Shown here in pieces: positions 50,684-62,594 of a stretch of DNA of 64,000 bases (position 1 is its first letter; the number at the start of each line of letters is the position of its first letter). Origin of the DNA: Osmia lignaria lignaria (taxonomy: Eukaryota; Arthropoda; Insecta; Hymenoptera; Megachilidae); contig NW_027478162.1 of NCBI RefSeq assembly GCF_051020975.1, positions 24,506,001-24,570,000 on the forward strand. The letters run 5' to 3'. Below the pieces are notes generated by a model. The model ran no database searches. It was not told the DNA's origin and worked only from the letters and a program-made list of their open reading frames with translations. Position numbers and translations under genes: made by a program.

Positions 50684-52291
50684 TCAGATGCGTAGTTCTC
50701 GAGATATATCAAGATATTTAAAAGTTCCGAAGCCGCACCAACATAATAGAGATACAGAAACACCGTGGCCCCTTTCTTTGCGATAACTCTGCACTATTGC
50801 GAGCTGCAAATGCCACTTCCAGCTTAGCTGTGCAGAAGAAGAACAACAAGAAGAAGAAATATCTCGAAATATGTCCGTCAGGCCCCTTCCCTTGAGATAA
50901 ATCTGCAAATATCTCGGAAACGAAGCGAGCTATGGCAAAATGTTAAGAGACCTCTTTTGTAGAGAATTATGTTTCCTACAAGCTATGTTCTATGGTATTT
51001 TTTGATCAGAAGCGTAGTTTTCGAGATATATCGAGATATTTAAAAGTTCCGAAGCCGCACCAACATAATAGAGATACAGAAACACGTGGCCCCTTTCTTT
51101 GAGATAACTCTGCACTATTGCGAGCTGCAAATGCCACTTCCAGCTTAGCTGTGCAGAAGAAGAACAACAAGAAGAAGAAATATCTCGAAATATGTCCGTC
51201 AGGCCCCTTCCCTTGAGATAAATCTGCAAATATCTCGGAAACGAAGCGAGCTATGGCAAAATGTTAAGAGACCTTTTTTGTAGAGAATTAAGTTTCCTAC
51301 TTTTTATGTTCTATGATATTTTTTGATCAGATGCGTAGTTCTCGAGATATATCAAGATATTTAAAAGCTCCGAAGCTGCACCAACATAATAGAGGTACAG
51401 AAACACCGTGGCCCCTTTCTTTGCGATAACTCTGCACTATTGCGAGCTGCAAATGCCACTTCCAGCTTAGCTGTGCAGAAGAAGAACAACAAGAAGAAGA
51501 AATATCTCGAAATATGTCCGTCAGGCCCCTTCCCTTGAGATAAATCTGCAAATATCTCGGAAACGAAGCGAGCTATGGCAAAATGTTAAGAGACCTTATT
51601 TGTAGAGAATTAAGTTTCCTACTTTTTATGTTCTATGATATTTTTTGATCAGATGCGTAGTTCTCGAGATATATCGAGATATTTAAAAGTTCCGAAGCCG
51701 CACCAACATAATAGAGATACAGAAACACCGTGGCCCCTTTCTTTGAGATAACTCTGCACTATTGCGAGCTGCAAATGCCACTTCCAGCTTAGCTGTGCAG
51801 AAGAAGAACAACAAGAAGAAGAAATATCTCGAAATATGTCCGTCAGGCCCCTTCCCTTGAGATAAATCTGCAACTATCTCGGAAACGAAGCGAGCTATGG
51901 CAAAATGTTAAGAGACCTTTTTTGTAGAGAATTATGTTTCCTACAAGCTATGTTCTATGGTATTTTTTGATCAGAAGCGTAGTTTTCGAGATATATCGAG
52001 ATATTTAAAAGTTCCGAAGCCGCACCAACATAATAGAGATACAGAAACACGTGGCCCTTTTCTTTGAGATAACTCTGCACTATTGCGAGCTGCAAATGCC
52101 ACTTCCAGCTTAGCTGTGCAGAAGAAGAACAACAAGAAGAAGAAATATCTCGAAATATGTCCGTCAGGCCCCTTCCCTTGAGGTAAATCTGCAAATATCT
52201 CGGAAACAATGCGAGCTATGGCAAAATAGTAAGAGATCTTTTTTGTAGGAAATTAAGTTTCCTACTATTTATGTTCTATGATATTTTTTGA
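50684..52291. repeat. Five-monomer higher-order repeat, first copy (1,608 bp)
   Basis: Order: TTTGCGATAAC type; CACGTG deletion type; AAAGCTCCGAAGCTGC with GAGGTACAG; plain type followed by GCAACTATCTCGG; CACGTG deletion type with GGCCCTTTTC. The length is five monomers minus the two deleted bases. Confidence 0.9.
52245..52265. repeat. Perfect palindrome haplotype, copy 4 of 5
   Basis: Same arms, loop and flanking markers, 1,608 bp after copy 3. It therefore travels with the 5-monomer higher-order repeat. Confidence 0.85.
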
Positions 52292-53899
52292 TCAGATGCG
52301 TAGTTCTCGAGATATATCAAGATATTTAAAAGTTCCGAAGCCGCACCAACATAATAGAGATACAGAAACACCGTGGCCCCTTTCTTTGCGATAACTCTGC
52401 ACTATTGCGAGCTGCAAATGCCACTTCCAGCTTAGCTGTGCAGAAGAAGAACAACAAGAAGAAGAAATATCTCGAAATATGTCCGTCAGGCCCCTTCCCT
52501 TGAGATAAATCTGCAAATATCTCGGAAACGAAGCGAGCTATGGCAAAATGTTAAGAGACCTCTTTTGTAGAGAATTATGTTTCCTACAAGCTATGTTCTA
52601 TGGTATTTTTTGATCAGAAGCGTAGTTTTCGAGATATATCGAGATATTTAAAAGTTCCGAAGCCGCACCAACATAATAGAGATACAGAAACACGTGGCCC
52701 CTTTCTTTGAGATAACTCTGCACTATTGCGAGCTGCAAATGCCACTTCCAGCTTAGCTGTGCAGAAGAAGAACAACAAGAAGAAGAAATATCTCGAAATA
52801 TGTCCGTCAGGCCCCTTCCCTTGAGATAAATCTGCAAATATCTCGGAAACGAAGCGAGCTATGGCAAAATGTTAAGAGACCTTTTTTGTAGAGAATTAAG
52901 TTTCCTACTTTTTATGTTCTATGATATTTTTTGATCAGATGCGTAGTTCTCGAGATATATCAAGATATTTAAAAGCTCCGAAGCTGCACCAACATAATAG
53001 AGGTACAGAAACACCGTGGCCCCTTTCTTTGAGATAACTCTGCACTATTGCGAGCTGCAAATGCCACTTCCAGCTTAGCTGTGCAGAAGAAGAACAACAA
53101 GAAGAAGAAATATCTCGAAATATGTCCGTCAGGCCCCTTCCCTTGAGATAAATCTGCAAATATCTCGGAAACGAAGCGAGGTATGGCAAAATGATAAGAG
53201 ACCTTTTTTGTAGAGAATTAAGTTTCCTACTTTTTATGTTCTATGATATTTTTTGATCAGATGCGTAGTTCTCGAGATATATCGAGATATTTAAAAGTTC
53301 CGAAGCCGCACCAACATAATAGAGATACAGAAACACCGTGGCCCCTTTCTTTGAGATAACTCTGCACTATTGCGAGCTGCAAATGCCACTTCCAGCTTAG
53401 CTGTGCAGAAGAAGAACAACAAGAAGAAGAAATATCTCGAAATATGTCCGTCAGGCCCCTTCCCTTGAGATAAATCTGCAACTATCTCGGAAACGAAGCG
53501 AGCTATGGCAAAATGTTAGGAGACCTTTTTTGTAGAGAATTATGTTTCCTACAAGCTATGTTCTATGGTATTTTTTGATCAGAAGCGTAGTTTTCGAGAT
53601 ATATCGAGATATTTAAAAGTTCCGAAGCCGCACCAACATAATAGAGATACAGAAACACGTGGCCCTTTTCTTTGAGATAACTCTGCACTATTGCGAGCTG
53701 CAAATGCCACTTCCAGCTTAGCTGTGCAGAAGAAGAACAACAAGAAGAAGAAATATCTCGAAATATGTCCGTCAGGCCCCTTCCCTTGAGATAAATCTGC
53801 AAATATCTCGGAAACGAAGCGAGCTATGGCAAAATGTTAAGAGACCTTATTTGTAGAGAATTAAGTTTCCTACTTTTTATGTTCTATGATATTTTTTGA
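52292..53899. repeat. Five-monomer higher-order repeat, second copy (1,608 bp)
   Basis: The same five types in the same order as 50684-52291, at a constant offset of 1,608 bp. Private changes such as GCGAGGTATGGC with AATGATAAG (53176-53197) and GTTAGGAGACC (53515) show limited later divergence. Confidence 0.9.
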
Positions 53900-54496
53900 T
53901 CAGATGCGTAGTTCTCGAGATATATCGAGATATTTAAAAGTTCCGAAGCCGCACCAACATAATAGAGATACAGAAACACCGTGGCCCCTTTCTTTGAGAT
54001 AACTCTGCACTATTGCGAGCTGCAAATGCCACTTCCAGCTTAGCTGTGCAGAAGAAGAACAACAAGAAGAAGAAATATCTCGAAATATGTCCGTCAGGCC
54101 CCTTCCCTTGAGATAAATATGCAAATATCTCGGAAACGAAGCGAGCTATGGCAAAATGTTAAGAGACCTTTTTTGTAGAGGATTAAGTTTCCTACTTTTT
54201 ATGTTGTATGATATTTTTTGATCAGATGCGTAGTTTTCGAGATATATCAAGATATTTAAAAGTTCCGAAGCCGCACCAACATAATAGAGATACAGAAACA
54301 CCGTGGCCCCTTTCTTTGAGATAACTCTGCACTATTGCGAGCTGCAAATGCCACTTCCAGCTTAGCTGTGCAGAAGAAGCACAACAAGAAGAAGAAATAT
54401 CTCGAAATATGTCCGTCAGGCCCCTTCCCTTGAGATAAATCTGCAAATATCTCGGAAACAATGCGAGCTATGGCAAAATAGTAAGAGATCTTTTTT

Positions 54497-54517
54497 GTAG
54501 GAAATTAAGTTTCCTAC
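54497..54517. repeat. Perfect palindrome haplotype, copy 5 of 5
   Basis: Same arms, loop and flanking markers. A related haplotype at about 57354-57390 has the upstream markers (AAACAATGCG and AATAGTAAGAGATC) but the ordinary imperfect palindrome. Confidence 0.85.
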
Positions 54518-55187
54518 TATTTATGTTCTATGATATTTTTTGATCAGATGCGTAGTTCTCGAGATATATCAAGATATTTAAAGGTTCCGAAGCCGCACCA
54601 ACATAATAGAGATACAGAAACACCGTGGCCCCTTTCTTTGCGATAACTCTGCACTATTGCGAGCTGCAAATGCCACTTCCAGCTTAGCTGTGCAGAAGAA
54701 GAACAACAAGAAGAAGAAATATCTCGAAATATGTCCGTCAGGCCCCTTCCCTTGAGATAAATCTGCAAATATCTCGGAAACAAAGCGAGCTATGGCAAAA
54801 TGTTAAGAGACCTTGTTTGTAGAGAATTAAGTTTCCTACTTTTTATGTTCTATGATATTTTTTGATCAGATGCGTAGTTCTCGAGATATATCGAGATGTT
54901 TAAAAGTTCCGAAGCCGCACCAACATAATAGAGATACAGAAACACCGTGGCCCCTTTCTTTGAGATAACTCTGCACTATTGCGAGCTGTAAATGCCACTT
55001 CCAGCTTAGCTGTGCAGAAGAAGAACAACAAGAAGAAGAAATATCTCGAAATATGTCCGTCAGGCCCCTTCCCTTGAGATAAATCTGCAAATATCTCGGA
55101 AACGAAGCGAGCTATGGCAAAATGTTAAGAGACCTTTTTTGTAGAGAATTAAGTTTCCTACTTTTTATGTTCTATGATATTTTTTGA

Positions 55188-55831
55188 TCAGATGCGTAGT
55201 TCTCGAGATATATCAAGATATTTAAAAGTTCCGAAGCCGCACCAACATAATAGAGATACAGAAACACCGTTGCCCCTTTCTTTGAGATAACTCTGCACTA
55301 TTGCGAGCTGTAAATGCCACTTCCAGCTTAGCTGTGCAGAAGAAGAACAACAAGAAGAAGAAATATCTCGAAATATGTCCGTCAGGCCCCTTCCCTTGAG
55401 ATAAATCTGCAAATATCTCGGAAACGAAGCGAGCTATGGCAAAATGTTAAGAGACCTTTTTTGTAGAGAATTAAGTTTCCTACTTTTTATGTTCTATGAT
55501 ATTTTTTGATCAGATGCGTAGTTCTCGAGATATATCAAGATATTTAAAAGTTCCGAAGCCGCACCACCATAATAGAGATACAGAAACACCGTGGCCCCTT
55601 TCTTTGAGATAACTCTGCACTATTGCGAGCTGCAAATGCCACTTCCAGCTTAGCTGTGCAGAAGAAGAACAACAAGAAGAAGAAATATCTCGAAATATGT
55701 CCGTCAGGCCCCTTCCCTTGAGATAAATCTGCAAATATCTCGGAAACGAAGCGAACTATGGCAAAATGTTAAGAGACCTTTTTTGTAGAGAATTAAGTTT
55801 CCTACTTTTTATGTTCTATGATATTTTTGGA
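55188..55831. repeat. Two-monomer segment shared with 59053-59696
   Basis: The markers AACACCGTTGCCCC (55264) and GCACCACCATAAT (55561) occur in successive monomers here and again at 59129 and 59426. The offset is 3,865 bp (12 monomers plus the inserted base near 58883). Confidence 0.82.
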
Positions 55832-58800
55832 TCAGATGCGTAGTTCTCGAGATATATCGAGATATTTAAAAGTTCCGAAGCCGCACCAACATAATAGAGA
55901 TACAGAAACACCGTGGCCCCTTTCTTTGAGATAACTCTGCACTATTGCGAGCTGCAAATGCCACTTCCAGCTTAGCTGTGCAGAAGAAGAACAACAAGAA
56001 GAAGAAATATCTCGAAATATGTCCGTCAGGCCCCTTCCCTTGAGATAAATCTGCAACTATCTCGGAAACGAAGCGAGCTATGGCAAAATGTTAAGAGACC
56101 TTTTTTGTAGAGAATTATGTTTCCTACAAGCTATGTTCTATGGTATTTTTTGATCAGAAGCGTAGTTTTCGAGATATATCGAGATATTTAAAAGTTCCGA
56201 AGCTGCACCAACATAATAGAGGTACAGAAACACCGTGGCCTCTTTCTTTGAGATAACTCTGCACTATTGCGAGCTGCAAATGCCACTTCGAGCTTAGCTG
56301 TGCAGAAGAACAACAACAAGAAGAAGAAATATCTCGAAATATGTCCGTCAGGCCACTTCCCTTGAGATAAATCTGCAAATATCTCGGAAACGAAGCGAGC
56401 TATGGCAAAATGTTAAGAGACCTTATTTGTAGAGAATTAAGTTTCCTACTTTTTATGTTCTATGATATTTTTGGATCAGATGCGTAGTTCTCGAGATATA
56501 TCGAGATATTTAAAAGTTCCGAAGCCGCACCAACATAATAGAGATACAGAAACACCGTGGCCCCTTTCTTTGAGATAACTCTGCACTATTGCGAGCTGCA
56601 AATGCCACTTCCAGCTTAGCTGTGCAGAAGAAGAACAACAAGAAGAAGAAATATCTCGAAATATGTCCGTCAGGCCCCTTCCCTTGAGATAAATCTGCAA
56701 CTATCTCGGAAACGAAGCGAGCTATGGCAAAATGTTAAGAGACCTTTTTTGTAGAGAATTATGTTTCCTAGAAGCTATCTTCTATGGTATTTTTTGATCA
56801 GAAGCGTAGTTTTCGAGATATATCGAGATATTTAAAAGTTCCGAAGCCGCACCAACATAATAGAGATACAGAAACACCGTGGCCCCTTTCTTTGAGATAA
56901 CTCTGCACTATTGCGAGCTGCAAATGCCACTTCCGGCTTAGCTGTGCAGAAGAAGAACAACAAGAAGAAGAAATATCTCGAAATATGTCCGTCAGGCCCC
57001 TTCCCTTGAGATAAATCTGCAACTATCTCGGAAACGAAGCGAGCTATGGCAAAATGTTAAGAGACCTTTTTTGCAGAGAATTATGTTTCCTACAAGTTAT
57101 GTTCTATGATATTTTTTGATCAGAAGCGTAGTTTTCGAGATATATCAAGATATTTAAAAGTTCCGAAGCCGCACCAACATAATAGAGATACAGAAACACC
57201 GTGGCCCCTTTCTTTGAGATAACTCTGCACTATTGCGAGCTGCAAATGCCACTTCCAGCTTAGCTGTGCAGAAGAAGAACAACAAGAAGAAGAAATATCT
57301 CGAAATATGTCCGTCAGGCCCCTTCCCTTGAGATAAATCTGCAAATATCTCGGAAACAATGCGAGCTATGGCAAAATAGTAAGAGATCTTTTTTGTAGAG
57401 AATTAAGTTTCCTACTTTTCATGTTCTATGATATTTTTTGATCAGAAGCGTAGTTCTCGAGATATATCAAGATATTTAAAAGTTCGGAAGCCGCACCAAC
57501 ATAATAGAGATACAGAAACACCGTGGCCCCTTTCTTTGAGATAACTCTGCACTATTGCGAGCTGTAAATGCCACTTCCAGCTTAGCTGTGCAGAAGAAGA
57601 ACAACAAGAAGAAGAAATATCTCGAAATATGTCCGTCAGGCCCCTTCCCTTGAGATAAATCTGCAAATATCTCGGAAACGAAGCGAGCTATGGCAAAATG
57701 TTAAGAGACCTTTTTTGTAGAGAATTATGTTTCCTACAATTTATGTTCTATGATATTTTTTGATCAGAAGCGTAGTTTTCGAGATATATCGAGATATTTA
57801 AAAGTTCCGAAGCCGCACCAACATAATAGAGATACAGAAACACCGTGGCCCCTTTCTTTGAGATAACTCTGCACTAGTGCGAGCCGCAAATGCCACTTCC
57901 AGCTTAGCTGTGCAGAAGAAGAACAACAAGAAGAAGAAGTATCTCGAAATATGTCCGTCAGGCCCCTTCCCTTGAGATAAATATGCAAATATCTCGGAAA
58001 CGAAGCGAGCTATGGCAAAATGTTCACAGACCTTTTTTGTAGAGAATTAAGTTTCCTACTTTTTATGTCCTATGATATTCTTTGATCAGATGCGTAGTTC
58101 TCGAGATATATCAAGATATTTAAAAGTTCCGAAGCCGCACCAACATAATAGAGATACAGAAACACCGTGGCCCCTTTCTTTGAGATAACTCTGCACTATT
58201 GCGAGCTGCAGATGCCACTTCCAGCTTAGCTGTGGAGAGGAAGAACAACAAGAAGAAAAAATATCTCGAAATATGTCCGTCAGGCCAGTTCCTTTGAGCT
58301 GAATCTGCAAATATCTCGGAAACGAAGCGAGCCATGGCAAAATGTTAAGAGACGTTTTTTGTAGAGAATTATGTTTCCTACAATTTATGTTCTATGATAT
58401 TTTTTGATCAGAAGCGTAGTTTTCGAGATATATCGAGATATTTAAAAGTTCCGAAGCCGCACCAACATAATAGAGATACAGAAACACCGTGGCCCCTTTC
58501 TTCGAGATAACTCTGCACTATTGCGAGCTGCAAATGCCACTTCCAGCTTAGCTGTGCAGAAGAAGAACAACAAGAAGAAGAAATATCTTGAAAAATGTCC
58601 GTCAGGCCCCTTCCCTTGAGATATATCTGCAAATATCTCGGAAACGAAGCGAGCTATGGCAAAATGTTAACAGACCTTATTTGTAGAGAATTAAGTTTCC
58701 TACTTTTTATGTTCTATGATATTTTTTGATCAGATGCGTAGTTCTCGAGATATATCAAGATATTTAAAAGTTCCGAAGCCGCACCAACATAATAGAGATA

Positions 58801-59052
58801 CAGAAACACCGTGGCCCCTTTCTTTGAGATAACTCTGCACTATTGCGAGCTGTAAATGCCACGTCCAGCTTAGCTGTGCAGATTGAAGAACAACAAGAAG
58901 AAGAAATATCTCGAAATATGTCCGTCAGGCCCCTTCCCTCGAGATAAATCTGCAAATATCTCGGAAACGAAGCGAGCTATGGCAAAATGTTAAGAGACCT
59001 TTTTTGTAGAGAATTAAGTTTCCTACTTTTTATGTTCTATGATATTTTTTGA

Positions 59053-59696
59053 TCGGATGCGTAGCTCTCGAGATATATCAAAATATTTAAAAGTTCCGAA
59101 GCCGCACCAACATAATAGAGATACAGAAACACCGTTGCCCCTTTCTTTGAGATAACTCTGCACTATTGCGAGCTGTAAATGCCACTTCCAGCTTAGCTGT
59201 GCAGAAGAAGAACAACAAGAAGAAGAAATATCTCGAAATATGTCCGTCAGGCCCCTTCCCTTGAGATAAATCTGCAAATATCTCGGAAACGAAGCGAGCT
59301 ATGGCAAAATGTTAAGAGACCTTTTTTGTAGAGAATTAAGTTTCCTACTTTTTATGTTCTATGATATTTTTTGATCAGATGCGTAGTTCTCGAGATATAT
59401 CAAGATATTTAAAAGTTCCGAAGCCGCACCACCATAATAGAGATACAGAAACACCGTGGCCCCTTTCTTTGAGATAACTCTGCACTATTGCGAGCTGCAA
59501 ATGCCACTTCCAGCTTAGCTGTGCAGAAGAAGAACAACAAGAAGAAGAAATATCTCGAAATATGTCCGTCAGGCCCCTTCCCTTGTGATAAATCTGCAAA
59601 TATCTCGGAAACGAAGCGAGCTATGGCAAAATGTTAAGAGACCTTTTTTGTAGAGAATTAAGTTTCCTACTTTTTATGTTCTATGATATTTTTTGA
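59053..59696. repeat. Two-monomer segment, second copy in domain IV
   Basis: The partner of 55188-55831. Private changes include TTGATCGGATGC (59049), TAGCTCTCG and CAAAATATTT (59061-59087), and CCTTGTGATAAATC (59581). Confidence 0.8.
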
Positions 59697-60018
59697 TCAG
59701 ATGCGTAGTTCTCGAGATATATCAAGATATTTAAAAGTTCCGAAGCCGCACCAACATAATAGAGATACAGAAACACCGTGGCCCCTTTCTTTGCGATAAC
59801 TCTGCACTATTCCGAGCTGCAAATGCCACTTCCAGCTTAGCTGTGCAGAAGAAGAACAACAAGAAGAAGAAATATCTCGAAATATGTCCGTCAGGCCCGT
59901 TCCTTTGAGCTGAATCTGCAAATATCTCGGAAACGAAGCGAGCTATGGCAAAATGTTAAGAGACGTTTTTTGTAGAGAATTATGTTTCCTACAATTTATG
60001 GTCTATGATATTTTTTGA

Positions 60019-61306
60019 TCAGAAGCGTAGTTTTCGAGATATATCGAGATATTTAAAAGTTCCGAAGCCGCACCAACATAATAGAGATACAGAAACACCG
60101 TGGCCCCTTTCTTTGAGATAACTCTGCACTAGTGCGAGCCGCAAATGCCACTTCCAGCTTAGCTGTGCAGAAGAAGAACAACAAGAAGAAGAAATATCTC
60201 GAAATATGTCCGACAGGCCCTTTCCCTTGAGATAAATCTGCAAATATCTCGGAAACGAAGCGAGCTATGGCGAAATGTTAAGAGACCTTTTTTGTAGAGA
60301 ATTAAGTTTCCTACTTTTTATCTTCTATGATATTTTTTGATCAGATGCGTAGTTCTCGAGATATATCAAGATATTTAAAAGTTCCGAAGCCGCACCAACA
60401 TAATAGAGATACAGAAACACCGTGGCCCCTTTCTTTGAGATAACTCTGCACTATTGCGAGCTGTAAATGCCACTTCCAGCTTAGCTGTGCAGAAGAAGAA
60501 CAACAAGAAGAAGAAATATCTCGAAATATGTCCGTCAGACCCCTTCCCTTGAGATATATCTGCAAATATCTCGGAAACGAAGCGAGCTATGGCAAAATGT
60601 TAAGAGACCTTTTTTGTAGAGAATTCTGTTTCCTACAATTTATGTTCTATGATATTTTTTGATCAGAAGCGTAGTTTTCGAGATATATCGAGATATTTAA
60701 AAGTTCCGAAGCCGCACCAACATAATAGAGATACAGAAACACCGTGGCCCCTTTCTTTGAGATAACTCTGCACTAGTGCGAGCCGCAAATGCCACTTCCA
60801 GCTTAGCTGTGCAGAAGAAGAACAACAAGAAGAAGAAATATCTCGAAATATGTCCGTCAGGCCCCTTCCCTTGAGATAAATCTGCAAATATCTCGGAAAC
60901 GAAGCGAGCTATGGCAAAATGTTAAGAGACCTTTTTTGTAGAGAATTAAGTTTCCTACTTTTTATGTTCTATGATATTTTTTGATCAGATGCGTAGTTCT
61001 CGAGATATATCAAGATATTTAAAAGTTCCGAAGCCGCACCAACATAATAGAGATACAGAAACACCGTGGCCCCTTTCTTTGAGATAACTCTGCACTATTG
61101 CGAGCTGCAAATGCCACTTCCAGCTTAGCTGTGCAGAGGAAGAACAACAAGAAGAAGAAGTATCTCGAAATATGTCCGTCAGGCCCGTTCCTTTGAGCTG
61201 AATCTGCAAATATCTCGGAAACGAAGCGAGCTATGGCAAAATGTTAAGAGACGTTTTTTGTAGAGAATTATGTTTCCTACAATTTATGGTCTATGATATT
61301 TTTTGA
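60019..61306. repeat. Four-monomer higher-order repeat, first copy (1,288 bp)
   Basis: Markers are TTTATGGTCTATG (59995), GTCCGACAGGCCCTTTCC (60208), GGCGAAATG (60269) and TTTATCTTCTATG (60318), with a type-A-like monomer in fourth position. Confidence 0.88.
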
Positions 61307-62594
61307 TCAGAAGCGTAGTTTTCGAGATATATCGAGATATTTAAAAGTTCCGAAGCCGCACCAACATAATAGAGATACAGAAACACCGTGGCCCCTTTCT
61401 TTGAGATAACTCTGCACTAGTGCGAGCCGCAAATGCCACTTCCAGCTTAGCTGTGCAGAAGAAGAACAACAAGAAGAAGAAATATCTCGAAATATGTCCG
61501 ACAGGCCCTTTCCCTTGAGATAAATCTGCAAATATCTCGGAAACGAAGCGAGCTATGGCGAAATGTTAAGAGACCTTTTTTGTAGAGAATTAAGTTTCCT
61601 ACTTTTTATCTTCTATGATATTTTTTGATCAGATGCGTAGTTCTCGAGATATATCAAGATATTTAAAAGTTCCGAAGCCGCACCAACATAATAGAGATAC
61701 AGAAACACCGTGGCCCCTTTCTTTGAGATAACTCTGCACTATTGCGAGCTGGAAATGCCACTTCCAGTTTAGCTGTGCAGAAGAAGAACAACAAGAAGAA
61801 GAAATATCTCGAAATATGTCCGTCAGGCCCCTGCCCTTGAGATATATCTGCAAATATCTCGGAAACGAAGCGAGCTATGGCAAAATGTTAAGAGACCTTT
61901 TTTGTAGAGAATTATGTTTCCTACAATTTATGTTCTATGATATTTTTTGATCAGAAGCGTAGTTTTCGAGATATATCGAGATATTTAAAAGTTCCGAAGC
62001 CGCACCAACATAATAGAGATACAGAAACACCGTGGCCCCTTTCTTTGAGATAACTCTGCACTAGTGCGAGCCGCAAATGCCACTTCCAGCTTAGCTGTGC
62101 AGAAGAAGAACAACAAGAAGAAGAAATATCTCGAAATATGTCCGTCAGGCCCCTTCCCTTGAGATAAATCTGCAAATATCTCGGAAACGAAGCGAGCTAT
62201 GGCAAAATGTTAAGAGACCTTTTTTGTAGAGAATTAAGTTTCCTACTTTTTATGTTCTATGATATTTCTTGATCAGATGCGTAGTTCTCGAGATATATCA
62301 AGATATTTAAAAGTTCCGAAGCCGCACCAACATAATAGAGATACAGAAACACCGTGGCCCCTTTCTTTGAGATAACTCTGCACTATTGCGAGCTGCAAAT
62401 GCCACTTCCAGCTTAGCTGTGCAGAGGAAGACCAACAAGAAGAAGAAATATCTCGAAATATGTCCGTCAGGCCAGTTCCTTTGAGCTGAATCTGCAAATA
62501 TCTCGGAAACGAAGCGAGCTATGGCAAAATGTTAAGAGACGTTTTTTGTAGAGAATAATGTTTCCTACAATTTATGTTCTATGATATTTTTTGA
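61307..62594. repeat. Four-monomer higher-order repeat, second copy (1,288 bp)
   Basis: The same markers at an exact 1,288-bp offset (TTTATGGTC at 61283, GTCCGACAGG at 61496, GGCGAAATG at 61557, TTTATCTTC at 61606). The second monomer differs: here it has GAGCTGGAAATG and CCAGTTTAGC, where the first copy has GAGCTGTAAATG. That points to a patch of conversion or a replaced monomer. Confidence 0.86.

Larger units (their letters stand above)
44889..58085. repeat. Array domain III: mostly 'CTATTGC' class, more diverged
   Basis: About 41 monomers, nearly all with GCACTATTGC. Private substitutions are more frequent than in domain II. Examples are TTTACGTTC (45189), CTACGGCAAA (46101), GAAGAGAGC (47381) and CAGAATTGTT-like upstream changes. 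The domain contains the 1-bp deletion family at 50120-53658, the perfect-palindrome haplotype, and a 5-monomer HOR. Three monomers have stop changes that break the recurrent minus-strand frame (near 45740, 47650 and 49288). Confidence 0.78.
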
